Numbered from the stretch's first letter, positions 1-6,294 are shown. The stretch: 6,766 bases of DNA from JBGTCY01 sp041748615 (GCA_041748615.1 JBGTCY010000047.1:1-6766); one strand, 5' to 3'. Notes: generated by a model not told the origin, from the letters alone. A program made the numbers and translations.

Positions 1-15
1 AACGAACTTTTTCAT
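1..15 (-). CDS. Possible 5' end of a leftward gene (partial, five codons)
   Basis: Read on the minus strand, positions 15 to 1 give ATG AAA AAG TTC GTT (MKKFV), the kind of basic opening that begins many exported proteins. The upstream side is AT-rich, and a minus-strand TTTG (42 to 39) lies about 24 bp before the ATG, a usual distance for a Bacteroidota -7 element. Only five codons are inside the window, so no function can be given. The competing reading is a plus-strand gene tail: frame 1 is open from base 1 to a TAA at 31-33 (NELFHEDDFF, stop). The two cannot easily both be right, and I prefer the minus-strand start only slightly. Confidence 0.3.
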
Positions 16-246
16 GAGGATGATTTTTTTTAAATGATCAAATGCCTCGTTGCCTTAAGTAATGTATCGAAGGTCTGTAATCATTTTTAAAAATCCAAAC
101 TTTTATGAAAATATTTTTTTTGTGATGGAATTTTTAATAGAAATAAGAAGCTCTATTTTTTTGATTGAATTGTGAATCATACAAGAAGCGCACAAGCAGG
201 CATCCGCTCCGGGCAATCGCCTCAATGCTTGCGCGAGCAAAAGACT

Positions 247-267
247 GTGGACTGTTTACCGTGGACT
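247..267. repeat. Short direct repeat GTGGACT, two copies
   Basis: GTGGACT occurs at 247-253 and 261-267, 14 bp apart start to start, each followed by a short A/T-rich stretch. The repeat is visible directly. Two 7-bp copies alone are weak evidence, but they sit next to the heptamer array and two hairpins, so they may belong to the same intergenic repeat element. Confidence 0.4.
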
Positions 268-295
268 ATAACATAGAGAGTAACAAACACTGGGG

Positions 296-316
296 ATGCC
301 GGAATAAATCCGGTAT
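296..316. repeat. Stem-loop with 8-bp stem, loop ATAAA
   Basis: ATGCCGGA at 296-303 pairs with TCCGGTAT at 309-316 (one G-T wobble), closing a five-base loop ATAAA. The CCGGA/TCCGG core is perfect. No T-run follows on the plus strand, so it is not a classical intrinsic terminator in that direction. It is more likely part of a structured repeat or RNA together with the hairpin at 362-393. Confidence 0.5.
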
Positions 317-321
317 GACAC

Positions 322-356
322 AAACTTTAAACCTTAGACTTCAAACATTAAACTCC
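322..356. repeat. Degenerate 7-bp tandem array, five units of consensus AAACNTT
   Basis: From 322 to 356 the sequence divides into five consecutive heptamers: AAACTTT at 322, AAACCTT at 329, AGACTTC at 336, AAACATT at 343 and AAACTCC at 350. Position 1 is A and position 4 is C in all five, and most other positions agree. AAACTTT-type heptamer tracts are, from general knowledge, frequent in intergenic DNA of Bacteroidota. Translated, the array produces the false leucine/threonine/asparagine peptide seen in frame 3. No function is known to me. Confidence 0.6.
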
Positions 357-361
357 CTTTC

Positions 362-393
362 CCCGCGCGGAGGTAAGATACCTCAATCGCGGG
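362..393. repeat. Nested hairpin with two 6-bp stems (possible structured RNA or repeat element)
   Basis: The outer stem is CCCGCG (362-367) with CGCGGG (388-393). The inner stem is GAGGTA (370-375) with TACCTC (379-384). The terminal loop is AGA (376-378). Only two bases (CG) on the left and three (AAT) on the right separate the stems. All 12 pairs are Watson-Crick. Neither strand has a T-run directly after the stem, so an intrinsic terminator is unlikely. A structured RNA, a REP-like intergenic repeat or a protein-binding site are the remaining options. Confidence 0.6.
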
Positions 394-520
394 ACGCTAC
401 CAATCAAAGAAAGGCATAGACGTACAAAGCAAGCGCAAAGAAATATTACGGTTTATATAAATCAGTTCTGGCAGGGAAAAAATTTTTATTCTTAAAGATT
501 TTTTATCGAACCACCCGCTT

Positions 521-528
521 CAACTTTG
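521..528 (+). promoter_or_regulatory. Candidate -7 promoter element for the PhoD-like gene
   Basis: CAACTTTG resembles the Bacteroidota -7 consensus TAnnTTTG (five of six defined positions). It lies 31 bp before the ATG at 560, which would give a short A-rich leader. The expected -33 TTTG about 20 bp upstream is represented only by a T-run near 499-504, so the call is tentative. The leader (about 535-559) has no Shine-Dalgarno sequence, as is normal in this phylum. Confidence 0.4.
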
Positions 529-559
529 TTATTTTTACGAAGATTTTAAAAATTTCAAA

Positions 560-2380
560 ATGAAAAAACAGTTTTTTCTCTTCCTGCTTTGTGCTTCGTT
601 TTTTTCTTTGTTCAGTCAGGAACCCGCGTTGGCGCCATTTTATCATGGGGTGGCTTCGGGTGACGCGCTTTCCGACCGGGTGATTCTCTGGACGCGCGCT
701 GAACCGGAGACGCCCGCCACGATGAACCTCGCCTGGATGGTTGCTACGGACACTTTGTTTGCCAACGTGGTGCAAAGCGGCACTGTCTCCACAGACGCTT
801 CGAAAGATTACACCGCGAAGGTGGACGTGACCGGATTGCAGCCGGATACATGGTATTATTATGTATTTAAACATGATGAGGTGAGTTCGCTGATTGGGAG
901 AACTAAAACATTACCCGTGGGCAATCATCAGCGTGTGAGGATGGCGTTTGTTTCCTGCAATAATTACGGCAACAATTATTTCAACGCTTTCCTGAGCATC
1001 GCGCAGCGCAATGATTTGCATGGCGTGATTCATCTGGGCGATTACATTTATGAATACGCGGGAGGAAATACTTCGGGAACCGGTGTCCAGATTTTACCCG
1101 TCCATGAAATCATCACGCTGGAAGATTACCGTCAGCGCTACTACAGCTACCGGCTTGACCCTTATTTCAGACAGGTGCATCAGCAATATCCTTTTTATAC
1201 CGTGTGGGATGACCATGAGTCTGCCAACAATTCATGGAAAGACGGAGCGGAGAATCATACTCCGGGCACTGAAGGAAACTGGAATGACCGTAAAGCTGCG
1301 GCTCAACAGGCATATTTCGAATGGCTGCCGATTCGCGAAAAATCTCCGGGGGATTACAGTTCCATTTACCGGAGTTTCAATATTGGCGACTTAGCCGAAC
1401 TGATTATGCTCGATACGCGATTAGAAGGCAGGGATGAACAAGTTGCGACATCAAATAACGCGGGGATGCAGGATACGAACCGGACGATTCTTGGCGCAGC
1501 GCAGCGGCAATGGTTTTTAGACAGATTGAGCAATACGCAGGCGAAATGGAAGATTGTTGGGCAGCAGGTGATGCTTGCACCTTTGACAGCACCGTTGATT
1601 GGAGTTGTGAATGCCGACCAATGGGACGGTTACCAGGGCGACCGCAACCGGGTTATCAATCATGTGATGAGCAACAACATCGAAAATGTGGTGGTGCTGA
1701 CAGGGGATATTCATACTTCATGGGGGAATGACATTCCGATTCCGGGCGGTAATTACAACGCGAACACAGGGGCTGGTTCCGCGTTTGTTGAGTTTGTGAC
1801 GACCAGCATCACTTCCGCGAGTTCACCTTTTCCGGTGAGCCAGTCTATCATTCAGCAATTTAATCCGCATGTGAGATATGCGAATCTGAATGAAAAAGGA
1901 TACACCATTCTGGATATTGATAACGATAAAACTCAGGCTGACTGGGTTTTTGTTTCAACGATTTCCGCGGAAACCTATACGGAGAGCAATGCCGCTTCAC
2001 GATTTGTCAATGCCGGTGAACGGTTTTTGAGAACCGCTTCAGCTGCTTTGACGGACTATCAAAATACAGCGCCTTTCGCTCCTCTGTCGCCAAAGCAAGC
2101 GGTAAATGTGGAAGCGTTTGATTTTGAACCAAAAATCACAGCTTATCCAAATCCGTTTCAGCAGGCATTTTATGTGCAATTGATTGTGCCACGCGATGCG
2201 GAATATAACATTCAGGTTTTTGATGTTGTGGGCAAATTAGTGTTCGAAAAAAGAATCGGTGTGCAGGCGGGCGTGAACCGTGAAAAATTGAATGCTTCCA
2301 ATTTTGACCCCGGAATGTATTTGGTTATTGTGAGTGACGGGAAAAATTATTTGAGGAAAACGCTGGTAAAGGCGAAATAA
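560..2380 (+). CDS. Secreted PhoD-family alkaline phosphatase/phosphodiesterase with T9SS sorting domain
   Basis: This 606-residue protein should hydrolyse phosphomonoesters or phosphodiesters outside the inner membrane. A Sec signal peptide is visible at residues 1-19, with likely cleavage before Q20. There is no twin-arginine motif, unlike the Tat-exported Bacillus PhoD. A PhoD N-terminal sandwich domain covers about 26-118 (FYHGVASGD at 27-35, RVILWTR at 40-46). The catalytic metallophosphatase domain covers about 126-495 and shows VSCNNY (C133), HLGDYIYEY (D161), VWDDHE (217-219) and TGDIHTSW (381-388), the expected metal-site motifs of the Fe/Ca-dependent family. Residues 526-606 form a type A T9SS C-terminal sorting domain starting at YPNPF (529-533). 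The product is therefore probably moved to the cell surface or medium. The ATG at 560 directly precedes the signal peptide. All key motifs look intact. The true substrate (phosphate ester, phospholipid or teichoic-type polymer) cannot be read from sequence. Confidence 0.93.
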   Translation: MKKQFFLFLLCASFFSLFSQEPALAPFYHGVASGDALSDRVILWTRAEPETPATMNLAWMVATDTLFANVVQSGTVSTDASKDYTAKVDVTGLQPDTWYYYVFKHDEVSSLIGRTKTLPVGNHQRVRMAFVSCNNYGNNYFNAFLSIAQRNDLHGVIHLGDYIYEYAGGNTSGTGVQILPVHEIITLEDYRQRYYSYRLDPYFRQVHQQYPFYTVWDDHESANNSWKDGAENHTPGTEGNWNDRKAAAQQAYFEWLPIREKSPGDYSSIYRSFNIGDLAELIMLDTRLEGRDEQVATSNNAGMQDTNRTILGAAQRQWFLDRLSNTQAKWKIVGQQVMLAPLTAPLIGVVNADQWDGYQGDRNRVINHVMSNNIENVVVLTGDIHTSWGNDIPIPGGNYNANTGAGSAFVEFVTTSITSASSPFPVSQSIIQQFNPHVRYANLNEKGYTILDIDNDKTQADWVFVSTISAETYTESNAASRFVNAGERFLRTASAALTDYQNTAPFAPLSPKQAVNVEAFDFEPKITAYPNPFQQAFYVQLIVPRDAEYNIQVFDVVGKLVFEKRIGVQAGVNREKLNASNFDPGMYLVIVSDGKNYLRKTLVKAK

Positions 2381-2475
2381 TTTTTACCGGAATCTTTTTT
2401 TTAAATAAACCTCTTCATGGAAAACAATTTATTTAGATTACAGCGTTTTCATCTGCAAACTTCTTCCCTAAAACT
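2381..2475. other. Gap between the phosphatase and lipoprotein genes, with T8 tract and weak AT inverted repeat
   Basis: After the TAA the gap contains a run of eight T (about 2395-2402) and an inverted repeat TAAATAAA (2402-2409) / TTTATTTA (2428-2435) with an 18-base loop. The stem is all A-T, and the T-run precedes rather than follows it, so it is a poor terminator. I find no TTTG-type promoter in the gap. Readthrough from the phosphatase gene into the lipoprotein gene is therefore plausible. Confidence 0.35.
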
Positions 2476-3864
2476 GTGAACCGGAAATCATTTTTTGTCT
2501 TTATCGCTTTTGCAACCCTGATTTTTTTTACTTCCTGCCGGAAGAATATTTTTGATAATAACCCTTCACTGCAACTCACTTTTTCTACGGACACCCTTGC
2601 GTTTGACACTGTCTTTACGCAATTGGGTTCTGCAACGCGACTTTTCAAGGTATTTAATGAAAACAATAACGGGCTGCGCACCAATGTGCGGCTGGCAGGT
2701 GGGGATGCTTCCAATTTCCGAATTAATGTGGATGGATCCTCCGGCAATCTGCTTTCAGATGTGGAGATTTATGGCAATGACAGCATGTATGTTTTTGTGG
2801 AAGTAACTGTTGACCCCAACGGCTTGAACACTCCCCTGATTATTACTGACAGCGTAATCTTCGAAACCAACGGCAACATCCAGCGCGTCATTCTTTCCGC
2901 CTGGGGGCAGGATGCATTTTACTACAGCGGGATGAGGGTGTGTGATGAAACCTGGTTTAACAATGACGGCAAACCCTACGTGATTTTTAACAGTATGCTG
3001 GTGGACAGTTCGTGTACTTTAACCATTCAGGAAGGAGTGAAAGTGTATCTGAGTCCCAATTCGCGCTTGTTTGTGAACGGTACTTTGAAAATAAACGGCA
3101 CTGCAGAAAATCCGGTGGTCATGCAGGGAGTGCGGTTGGAAAAATTTTATGAAAACCTGCCCGGTCAGTGGGAAGGCATTCATCTGCTCAGAGGCAGCAC
3201 TAATAATGAAATCAACGGGGCGGAATTAAAAAACTCAGTGGTGGGAGTGCGCATAGATTCATTACCGGTGAATCTGCAACCCAATCTGCGATTAAAAAAC
3301 ACGAAAATCTACAACACGCTGAGCAGCGGAATCTTAGCGCTCACCGCGGTGGTGTTTGCTGAAAACTGTCTCATTTTTAATAATGGCGAATTCAGCGTGC
3401 AGCTTGAATTGGGCGGGCTGTATGATTTCAACCATTGCACGTTTGCCAACTATGGTTCCGTCACCATCAATCATCAAAAACCGGTGTTGCGCATGTCGAA
3501 TTATCTGGAAGCATCAGGGGTGCTTTTGTTATCGGAATTAGATGCAACTTTTACTAACTGCGTGGTCTATGGTTCGCTCGAGGAAGAAGTTGAAATTGAC
3601 CCTTATGAGGATGACCCTTCTTTGCAGTTTAAATATATATTAGACCATTGTCTGCTGAGAACAAAACGATTGGAAACGGATACCGGATTTGTTACGGTCA
3701 TTCTCAACCAGGACCCGCGTTTTGTAGAGCGTGAAAAAGATAATTTCAATCTCAAAGAAGATTCTCCTTGCCGCGGTGCCGGAAAAACAACTACTGTTAC
3801 GACAGACCTCAACGGCAACAGCCGCTCCAACCCGCCTGACATTGGGGCGTATGAATTTGAGTGA
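2476..3864 (+). CDS. Lipoprotein with right-handed beta-helix repeats (GTG start)
   Basis: This 462-residue predicted envelope lipoprotein has no recognised enzymatic activity. The signal peptide is residues 1-20, with lipidation expected at C21. The lipobox FTSC is loose, as is common in Bacteroidota, and no acidic export signal follows the Cys (next residues RKNIFD), so it may face the periplasm. Residues about 31-143 look like a beta-sandwich domain (LTFSTDTLAFDTVF at 34-47, ending near SAWGQDAFY). Residues about 165-455 have the short beta-strand rhythm of a parallel beta-helix (for example LTIQEGVKVYLSPNSRLFV at 182-200). The end is typical of choice-of-anchor beta-helix proteins: DPRF at 413-416, SPCRGAG at 430-436 and PPDIGAYEFE. 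The GTG start is required: the next in-frame Met is residue 104, and a stop (TAG at 2434) blocks any upstream ATG. Similar proteins are widespread in Bacteroidota as uncharacterised beta-helix lipoproteins. A role in polysaccharide or surface binding is a guess. Confidence 0.85.
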   Translation: MNRKSFFVFIAFATLIFFTSCRKNIFDNNPSLQLTFSTDTLAFDTVFTQLGSATRLFKVFNENNNGLRTNVRLAGGDASNFRINVDGSSGNLLSDVEIYGNDSMYVFVEVTVDPNGLNTPLIITDSVIFETNGNIQRVILSAWGQDAFYYSGMRVCDETWFNNDGKPYVIFNSMLVDSSCTLTIQEGVKVYLSPNSRLFVNGTLKINGTAENPVVMQGVRLEKFYENLPGQWEGIHLLRGSTNNEINGAELKNSVVGVRIDSLPVNLQPNLRLKNTKIYNTLSSGILALTAVVFAENCLIFNNGEFSVQLELGGLYDFNHCTFANYGSVTINHQKPVLRMSNYLEASGVLLLSELDATFTNCVVYGSLEEEVEIDPYEDDPSLQFKYILDHCLLRTKRLETDTGFVTVILNQDPRFVEREKDNFNLKEDSPCRGAGKTTTVTTDLNGNSRSNPPDIGAYEFE

Positions 3865-3892
3865 TGATTTCAAATCCGGTTACATCATTTCT

Positions 3893-3900
3893 CAGCGCTG
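3893..3900. repeat. Palindrome CAGCGCTG, first copy, downstream of the lipoprotein stop
   Basis: This perfect 8-bp palindrome lies 29 bp after the stop at 3864. The same 8-mer recurs at 6235-6242, just after the next gene's stop, and I find no third copy in the window. A second palindrome, CTTAATTAAG (3902-3911), follows at once, flanked by TGT and ACA. No T-run follows, so a Rho-independent terminator is not supported. Confidence 0.35.
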
Positions 3901-3956
3901 TCTTAATTAAGGACAAAAACATCTTGCTATCCACAACGTACCTAATAACTTAATCC

Positions 3957-3964
3957 TGACTTTG
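3957..3964 (+). promoter_or_regulatory. Candidate -7 promoter element for the patatin gene
   Basis: TGACTTTG matches five of the six defined positions of the Bacteroidota -7 consensus TAnnTTTG. It lies 39 bp before the ATG at 4004. A matching -33 TTTG at the right distance is not evident (the nearest is CTTG at 3923-3926, too far upstream). The 139-bp gap and this element suggest that the patatin gene may have its own promoter. Confidence 0.33.
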
Positions 3965-4003
3965 TAAAAGCATACGATTAGATTTTCAGGCGTATAATCC
4001 GGA

Positions 4004-6232
4004 ATGGCGTTATTTAAAAAACTATATCGTTTTTTTCCTGTTCAACTGCTGATACTGCATATCAAGCATCATCAGATTTTAGTCTTAATCTGGTTGTTCC
4101 TCTTTCTCATTATCACCAACAGTTGGGGTAAATCTTATGGCATTCCTTACCTGCTGCTCGACCCTGAATATTTAGGTTCGGTGGACTTCATCAGCTTTTC
4201 CATTCTGGGCGCTGCCTTCGGTGGATTCCTGATGACCTGGAATATTACCGTGTATATTCTTGACAGTTATCGCTTTCCCTTTTTGGCTACGCTCAACCGA
4301 CCGTTCGCTATTTTTTGTTTGAACAATTCCATCCTGCCGTTAGGATTTTTTATCACTTATTTTATCATCGCCATCAATTTCAGGGCAAGCCGCGAGTTCA
4401 CAAATTTTTATGAAATCATGATGGACATCTCCGGTTTTCTCAGCGGATTGTTCATTATCATTTTTATCAACACGCTGTATTTCACTACTACCAACAAAAA
4501 CATTTTCGGGATGTTCGGGGTGACAATAAAATCACCCACGCGCATCACCCGCAAAATGAGGATGCGACAAAATATGTTGTGGGAACAATACCGGATTCGT
4601 GATGATGAGTTTCCGGTGGATTATTTTATGACTGCCAGGCTGAAAGTAAGACGTATCCGCGGAGTGGAACATTATGAAGAAAGTATGATTCTCTCGGTGT
4701 TGCGTCAAAATCATTTCAACGCGCTCATCATTGTATTGATGACATTAGCTACGTTAATCGCGCTGGGATTTCTGATAGACTATGAAATATTTAATATTCC
4801 GGCAGGCGCGAGTCTGGTATTGTCATTCGGTATTTTGGTTTCATTGTCGGGAGTGTTGAGTTTTTGGGTAAAAGGATGGAAAAATGCCGTGATGATATTA
4901 TTGCTGGTCGCTTTGGATCTATTTTACCGCTTTGGAGGACTCAGCTATGATAACCGCGCGTATGGTTTGCATTATCATGAAAATCCAGCGCCATATACAT
5001 ATGAAAACCTGAGAAGCATCGCCAGCCCTGAAAAAATGGAACAAGACCGGCAAAATACCATTGCCATTTTAAATAAATGGAAGGCACAAACCGGGGAACA
5101 AAAGCCGAAAATGATTTTACTGAATGTGAGTGGAGGTGGATTAAGCGCTGCCTATTTCAGCACTTTGGCAATTCAGAAAATTGACAGTGTGCTTGATGGA
5201 AAACTATTTAAACATACCACGCTGATAGCAGGTTCATCGGGGGGCATGTTCGGATCATCCTATATGCGTGAGTTATATCTTCAAAAACAACTTGGCGGGA
5301 AAATTTCACTTTACGATAAAAAATACTCTGATAACATTGTTAAAGACATGCTGAATTCAATCTGTTTTACCATTCTGGTGAATGATTTATTTTTTCCCTG
5401 GCAGAAATTCAAGTTAGGCGAATATGAATACCGGAAAGACCGGGGTTACGCCATGGAGCGTCAATTAAATGCGAACACCGGTTATGTAATGAATAAAACG
5501 CTGGGAGATTATGAGGAATATGAACGCGAAGCAATTATTCCCCTGCTGATTTTTTCTCCTACCATCATTAATGATGAACGAAAATTATACATCAGCACTC
5601 AGCCGGTCAGCTATTTAATGCGCCCTGCTATCCGCGAATTTGATGATGACCATTCCGATCTTGACGGGGTTGATTTTCTTTCTTTTTTTTCTGAACACGA
5701 CCCGCTCAATCTTCAATTCATGTCCGCCATCCGGATGAATGCCACTTTTCCATACATTCTGCCCAATGTCACGATGCCCAGCGACCCGGTGATTAAAGTG
5801 ATGGATGCCGGTTTCCGCGATAACTACGGATTAGGCACTTCAGCAAGATTCATCCATTCATTCCGCGACTGGATAAATGAAAATACCAGCGGAGTCATCG
5901 TGTTGCAAATCAGGAATTTTAAACGGGAGCGCGATATTCCTGTGTATCATCGCGAATCTATCATAGACCGTTTTATAAACCCGATTGCCAACCTTTATGA
6001 AAATATCGGCAACATGCACGACTATCATCATGACTACATGATGACCTACATTGCTGAAATGCTGAGTGTCAAATTGGATGCAATTTATTTTGAGTATATC
6101 CCTGCTAAACGCGAAGAGGAGTCTTCTATGAGTTTCCACCTGACTACCAAAGAAAAAATAGACATCCGGGAAACGCTGGAGTTTCCACACATCAACCGCA
6201 ACATCAAGCGATTGAAAGAAGCGATGAAGTGA
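4004..6232 (+). CDS. Patatin-like phospholipase fused to an N-terminal seven-helix membrane region
   Basis: This 742-residue protein is an inner-membrane patatin-family serine lipid acyl hydrolase by prediction. Seven hydrophobic segments are visible at about 23-40, 62-86, 103-125, 142-161, 239-259, 267-288 and 293-310, with a charged stretch between the fourth and fifth (about 175-235, rich in Arg, Lys and Met). The catalytic domain begins near 365. The glycine-rich oxyanion loop is NVSGGGLSAA (374-383), the nucleophile elbow is GSSGG (410-414) with S412, and the dyad aspartate is D601 in MDAGFRDNYG. The dyad motif is DAG rather than the plant DGG, which patatin-like bacterial proteins tolerate. 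About 140 residues follow the aspartate, including a His-rich patch MHDYHHDYMM (671-680). Ordinary bacterial patatins have about 250-400 residues and no such membrane region, so this is a long fusion form. No Shine-Dalgarno precedes the ATG. The substrate is unknown; membrane phospholipid or lysophospholipid is the natural inference. An odd number of helices would put the two protein ends on opposite sides, which leaves the side of the catalytic domain open. Confidence 0.87.
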   Translation: MALFKKLYRFFPVQLLILHIKHHQILVLIWLFLFLIITNSWGKSYGIPYLLLDPEYLGSVDFISFSILGAAFGGFLMTWNITVYILDSYRFPFLATLNRPFAIFCLNNSILPLGFFITYFIIAINFRASREFTNFYEIMMDISGFLSGLFIIIFINTLYFTTTNKNIFGMFGVTIKSPTRITRKMRMRQNMLWEQYRIRDDEFPVDYFMTARLKVRRIRGVEHYEESMILSVLRQNHFNALIIVLMTLATLIALGFLIDYEIFNIPAGASLVLSFGILVSLSGVLSFWVKGWKNAVMILLLVALDLFYRFGGLSYDNRAYGLHYHENPAPYTYENLRSIASPEKMEQDRQNTIAILNKWKAQTGEQKPKMILLNVSGGGLSAAYFSTLAIQKIDSVLDGKLFKHTTLIAGSSGGMFGSSYMRELYLQKQLGGKISLYDKKYSDNIVKDMLNSICFTILVNDLFFPWQKFKLGEYEYRKDRGYAMERQLNANTGYVMNKTLGDYEEYEREAIIPLLIFSPTIINDERKLYISTQPVSYLMRPAIREFDDDHSDLDGVDFLSFFSEHDPLNLQFMSAIRMNATFPYILPNVTMPSDPVIKVMDAGFRDNYGLGTSARFIHSFRDWINENTSGVIVLQIRNFKRERDIPVYHRESIIDRFINPIANLYENIGNMHDYHHDYMMTYIAEMLSVKLDAIYFEYIPAKREEESSMSFHLTTKEKIDIRETLEFPHINRNIKRLKEAMK

Positions 6233-6233
6233 T

Positions 6234-6243
6234 GCAGCGCTGC
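6234..6243. repeat. Palindrome GCAGCGCTGC directly after the patatin stop
   Basis: This is a perfect 10-bp palindrome two bases beyond the TGA at 6230-6232. Its central CAGCGCTG equals the copy at 3893-3900. It lies about 42 bp upstream of the regulator's start, within reach of a promoter for that gene, so an operator is possible. As a hairpin it would have almost no loop, and it lacks a T-run, so it is not a good terminator. Confidence 0.4.
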
Positions 6244-6262
6244 CAGTTATTTGTTCAGGTGT

Positions 6263-6270
6263 TATCTTGC
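6263..6270 (+). promoter_or_regulatory. Candidate -7 promoter element for the Crp/Fnr gene
   Basis: TATCTTGC resembles the Bacteroidota -7 element TAnnTTTG (the TA and first two T positions match) and lies 15 bp before the ATG at 6285. The nearest upstream TTTG (6250-6253) is too close for a standard -33 box. Such a promoter would give a very short leader. Readthrough from the patatin gene is the alternative, since the gap is only 52 bp. Confidence 0.28.
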
Positions 6271-6282
6271 AATTTATCAAAC

Positions 6283-6294
6283 ACATGAACATGT
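6283..6294. promoter_or_regulatory. Inverted repeat ACATG-AA-CATGT over the regulator start codon
   Basis: Two perfect 5-bp arms separated by AA span the ATG at 6285 and the second in-frame ATG at 6291. The repeat resembles a dimer-binding half-site pair and is placed where a bound regulator would block its own gene. It matches neither the FNR (TTGAT-N4-ATCAA) nor the CRP (TGTGA-N6-TCACA) consensus. Two close ATG codons (ATGAACATG) would produce much of the symmetry by chance, so this is tentative. Confidence 0.25.

Larger units (their letters stand above)
16..559. other. Long non-coding region with a structured GC-richer core
   Basis: No convincing gene lies in these roughly 540 bases. The outer parts (16-165 and about 425-545) are AT-rich with T and A runs and a 12-bp palindrome ATTTTTAAAAAT at 83-94. 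The middle (about 190-400) is clearly richer in G and C and contains two hairpins (296-316 and 362-393), a degenerate heptamer array (322-356) and a short direct repeat (247-267). The 7-mer CAATCGC occurs at both ends of this core (near 213 and 384). An 84-codon reading frame from a TTG at 165 crosses it, but its peptide only reflects the repeats. The core looks like an intergenic repeat element or a structured RNA. The flanks probably hold divergent promoters. Confidence 0.6.

Noticed and set aside
1..33. C-terminal tail of a plus-strand gene (NELFHEDDFF, stop TAA at 31-33)
   Set aside because: Ten open codons at a window edge prove little, and the minus-strand MKKFV start in the same bases fits the AT-rich upstream region slightly better. 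It is not excluded.
362..393. Intrinsic terminator formed by the nested hairpin
   Set aside because: The stem is strong, but neither strand has a T-run directly after it.
165..419. 84-codon plus-strand reading frame starting at TTG
   Set aside because: It crosses the heptamer array and both hairpins, its peptide mirrors the repeats (TLNLRLQTLNSL), it has no recognisable domain and it starts at a rare codon without other start signals.
549..553. Possible extended AT-rich ribosome binding element before the phosphatase ATG
   Set aside because: The leader is merely A/T-rich with no complementarity to the 16S tail, which is the normal state in Bacteroidota.
503..874. 123-codon minus-strand frame opposite the phosphatase start
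   Set aside because: It lies antisense to the signal peptide and N-terminal domain of a clear gene, its sequence is rich in Arg and His without domain logic, and it would cover the phosphatase promoter.
1050..1394. 114-codon plus-strand frame within the phosphatase gene
   Set aside because: It is an out-of-frame shadow of the catalytic domain, whose own frame carries all the metal-site motifs.
2381..2475. Intrinsic terminator after the phosphatase gene
   Set aside because: The T8 tract comes before the only inverted repeat, and that stem is all A-T with an 18-base loop, so it does not have terminator layout.
5858..6292. 144-codon minus-strand frame opposite the patatin C-terminus
   Set aside because: It is antisense to a conserved coding region, has no family features, and its upstream part would overlap the regulator's start and promoter.
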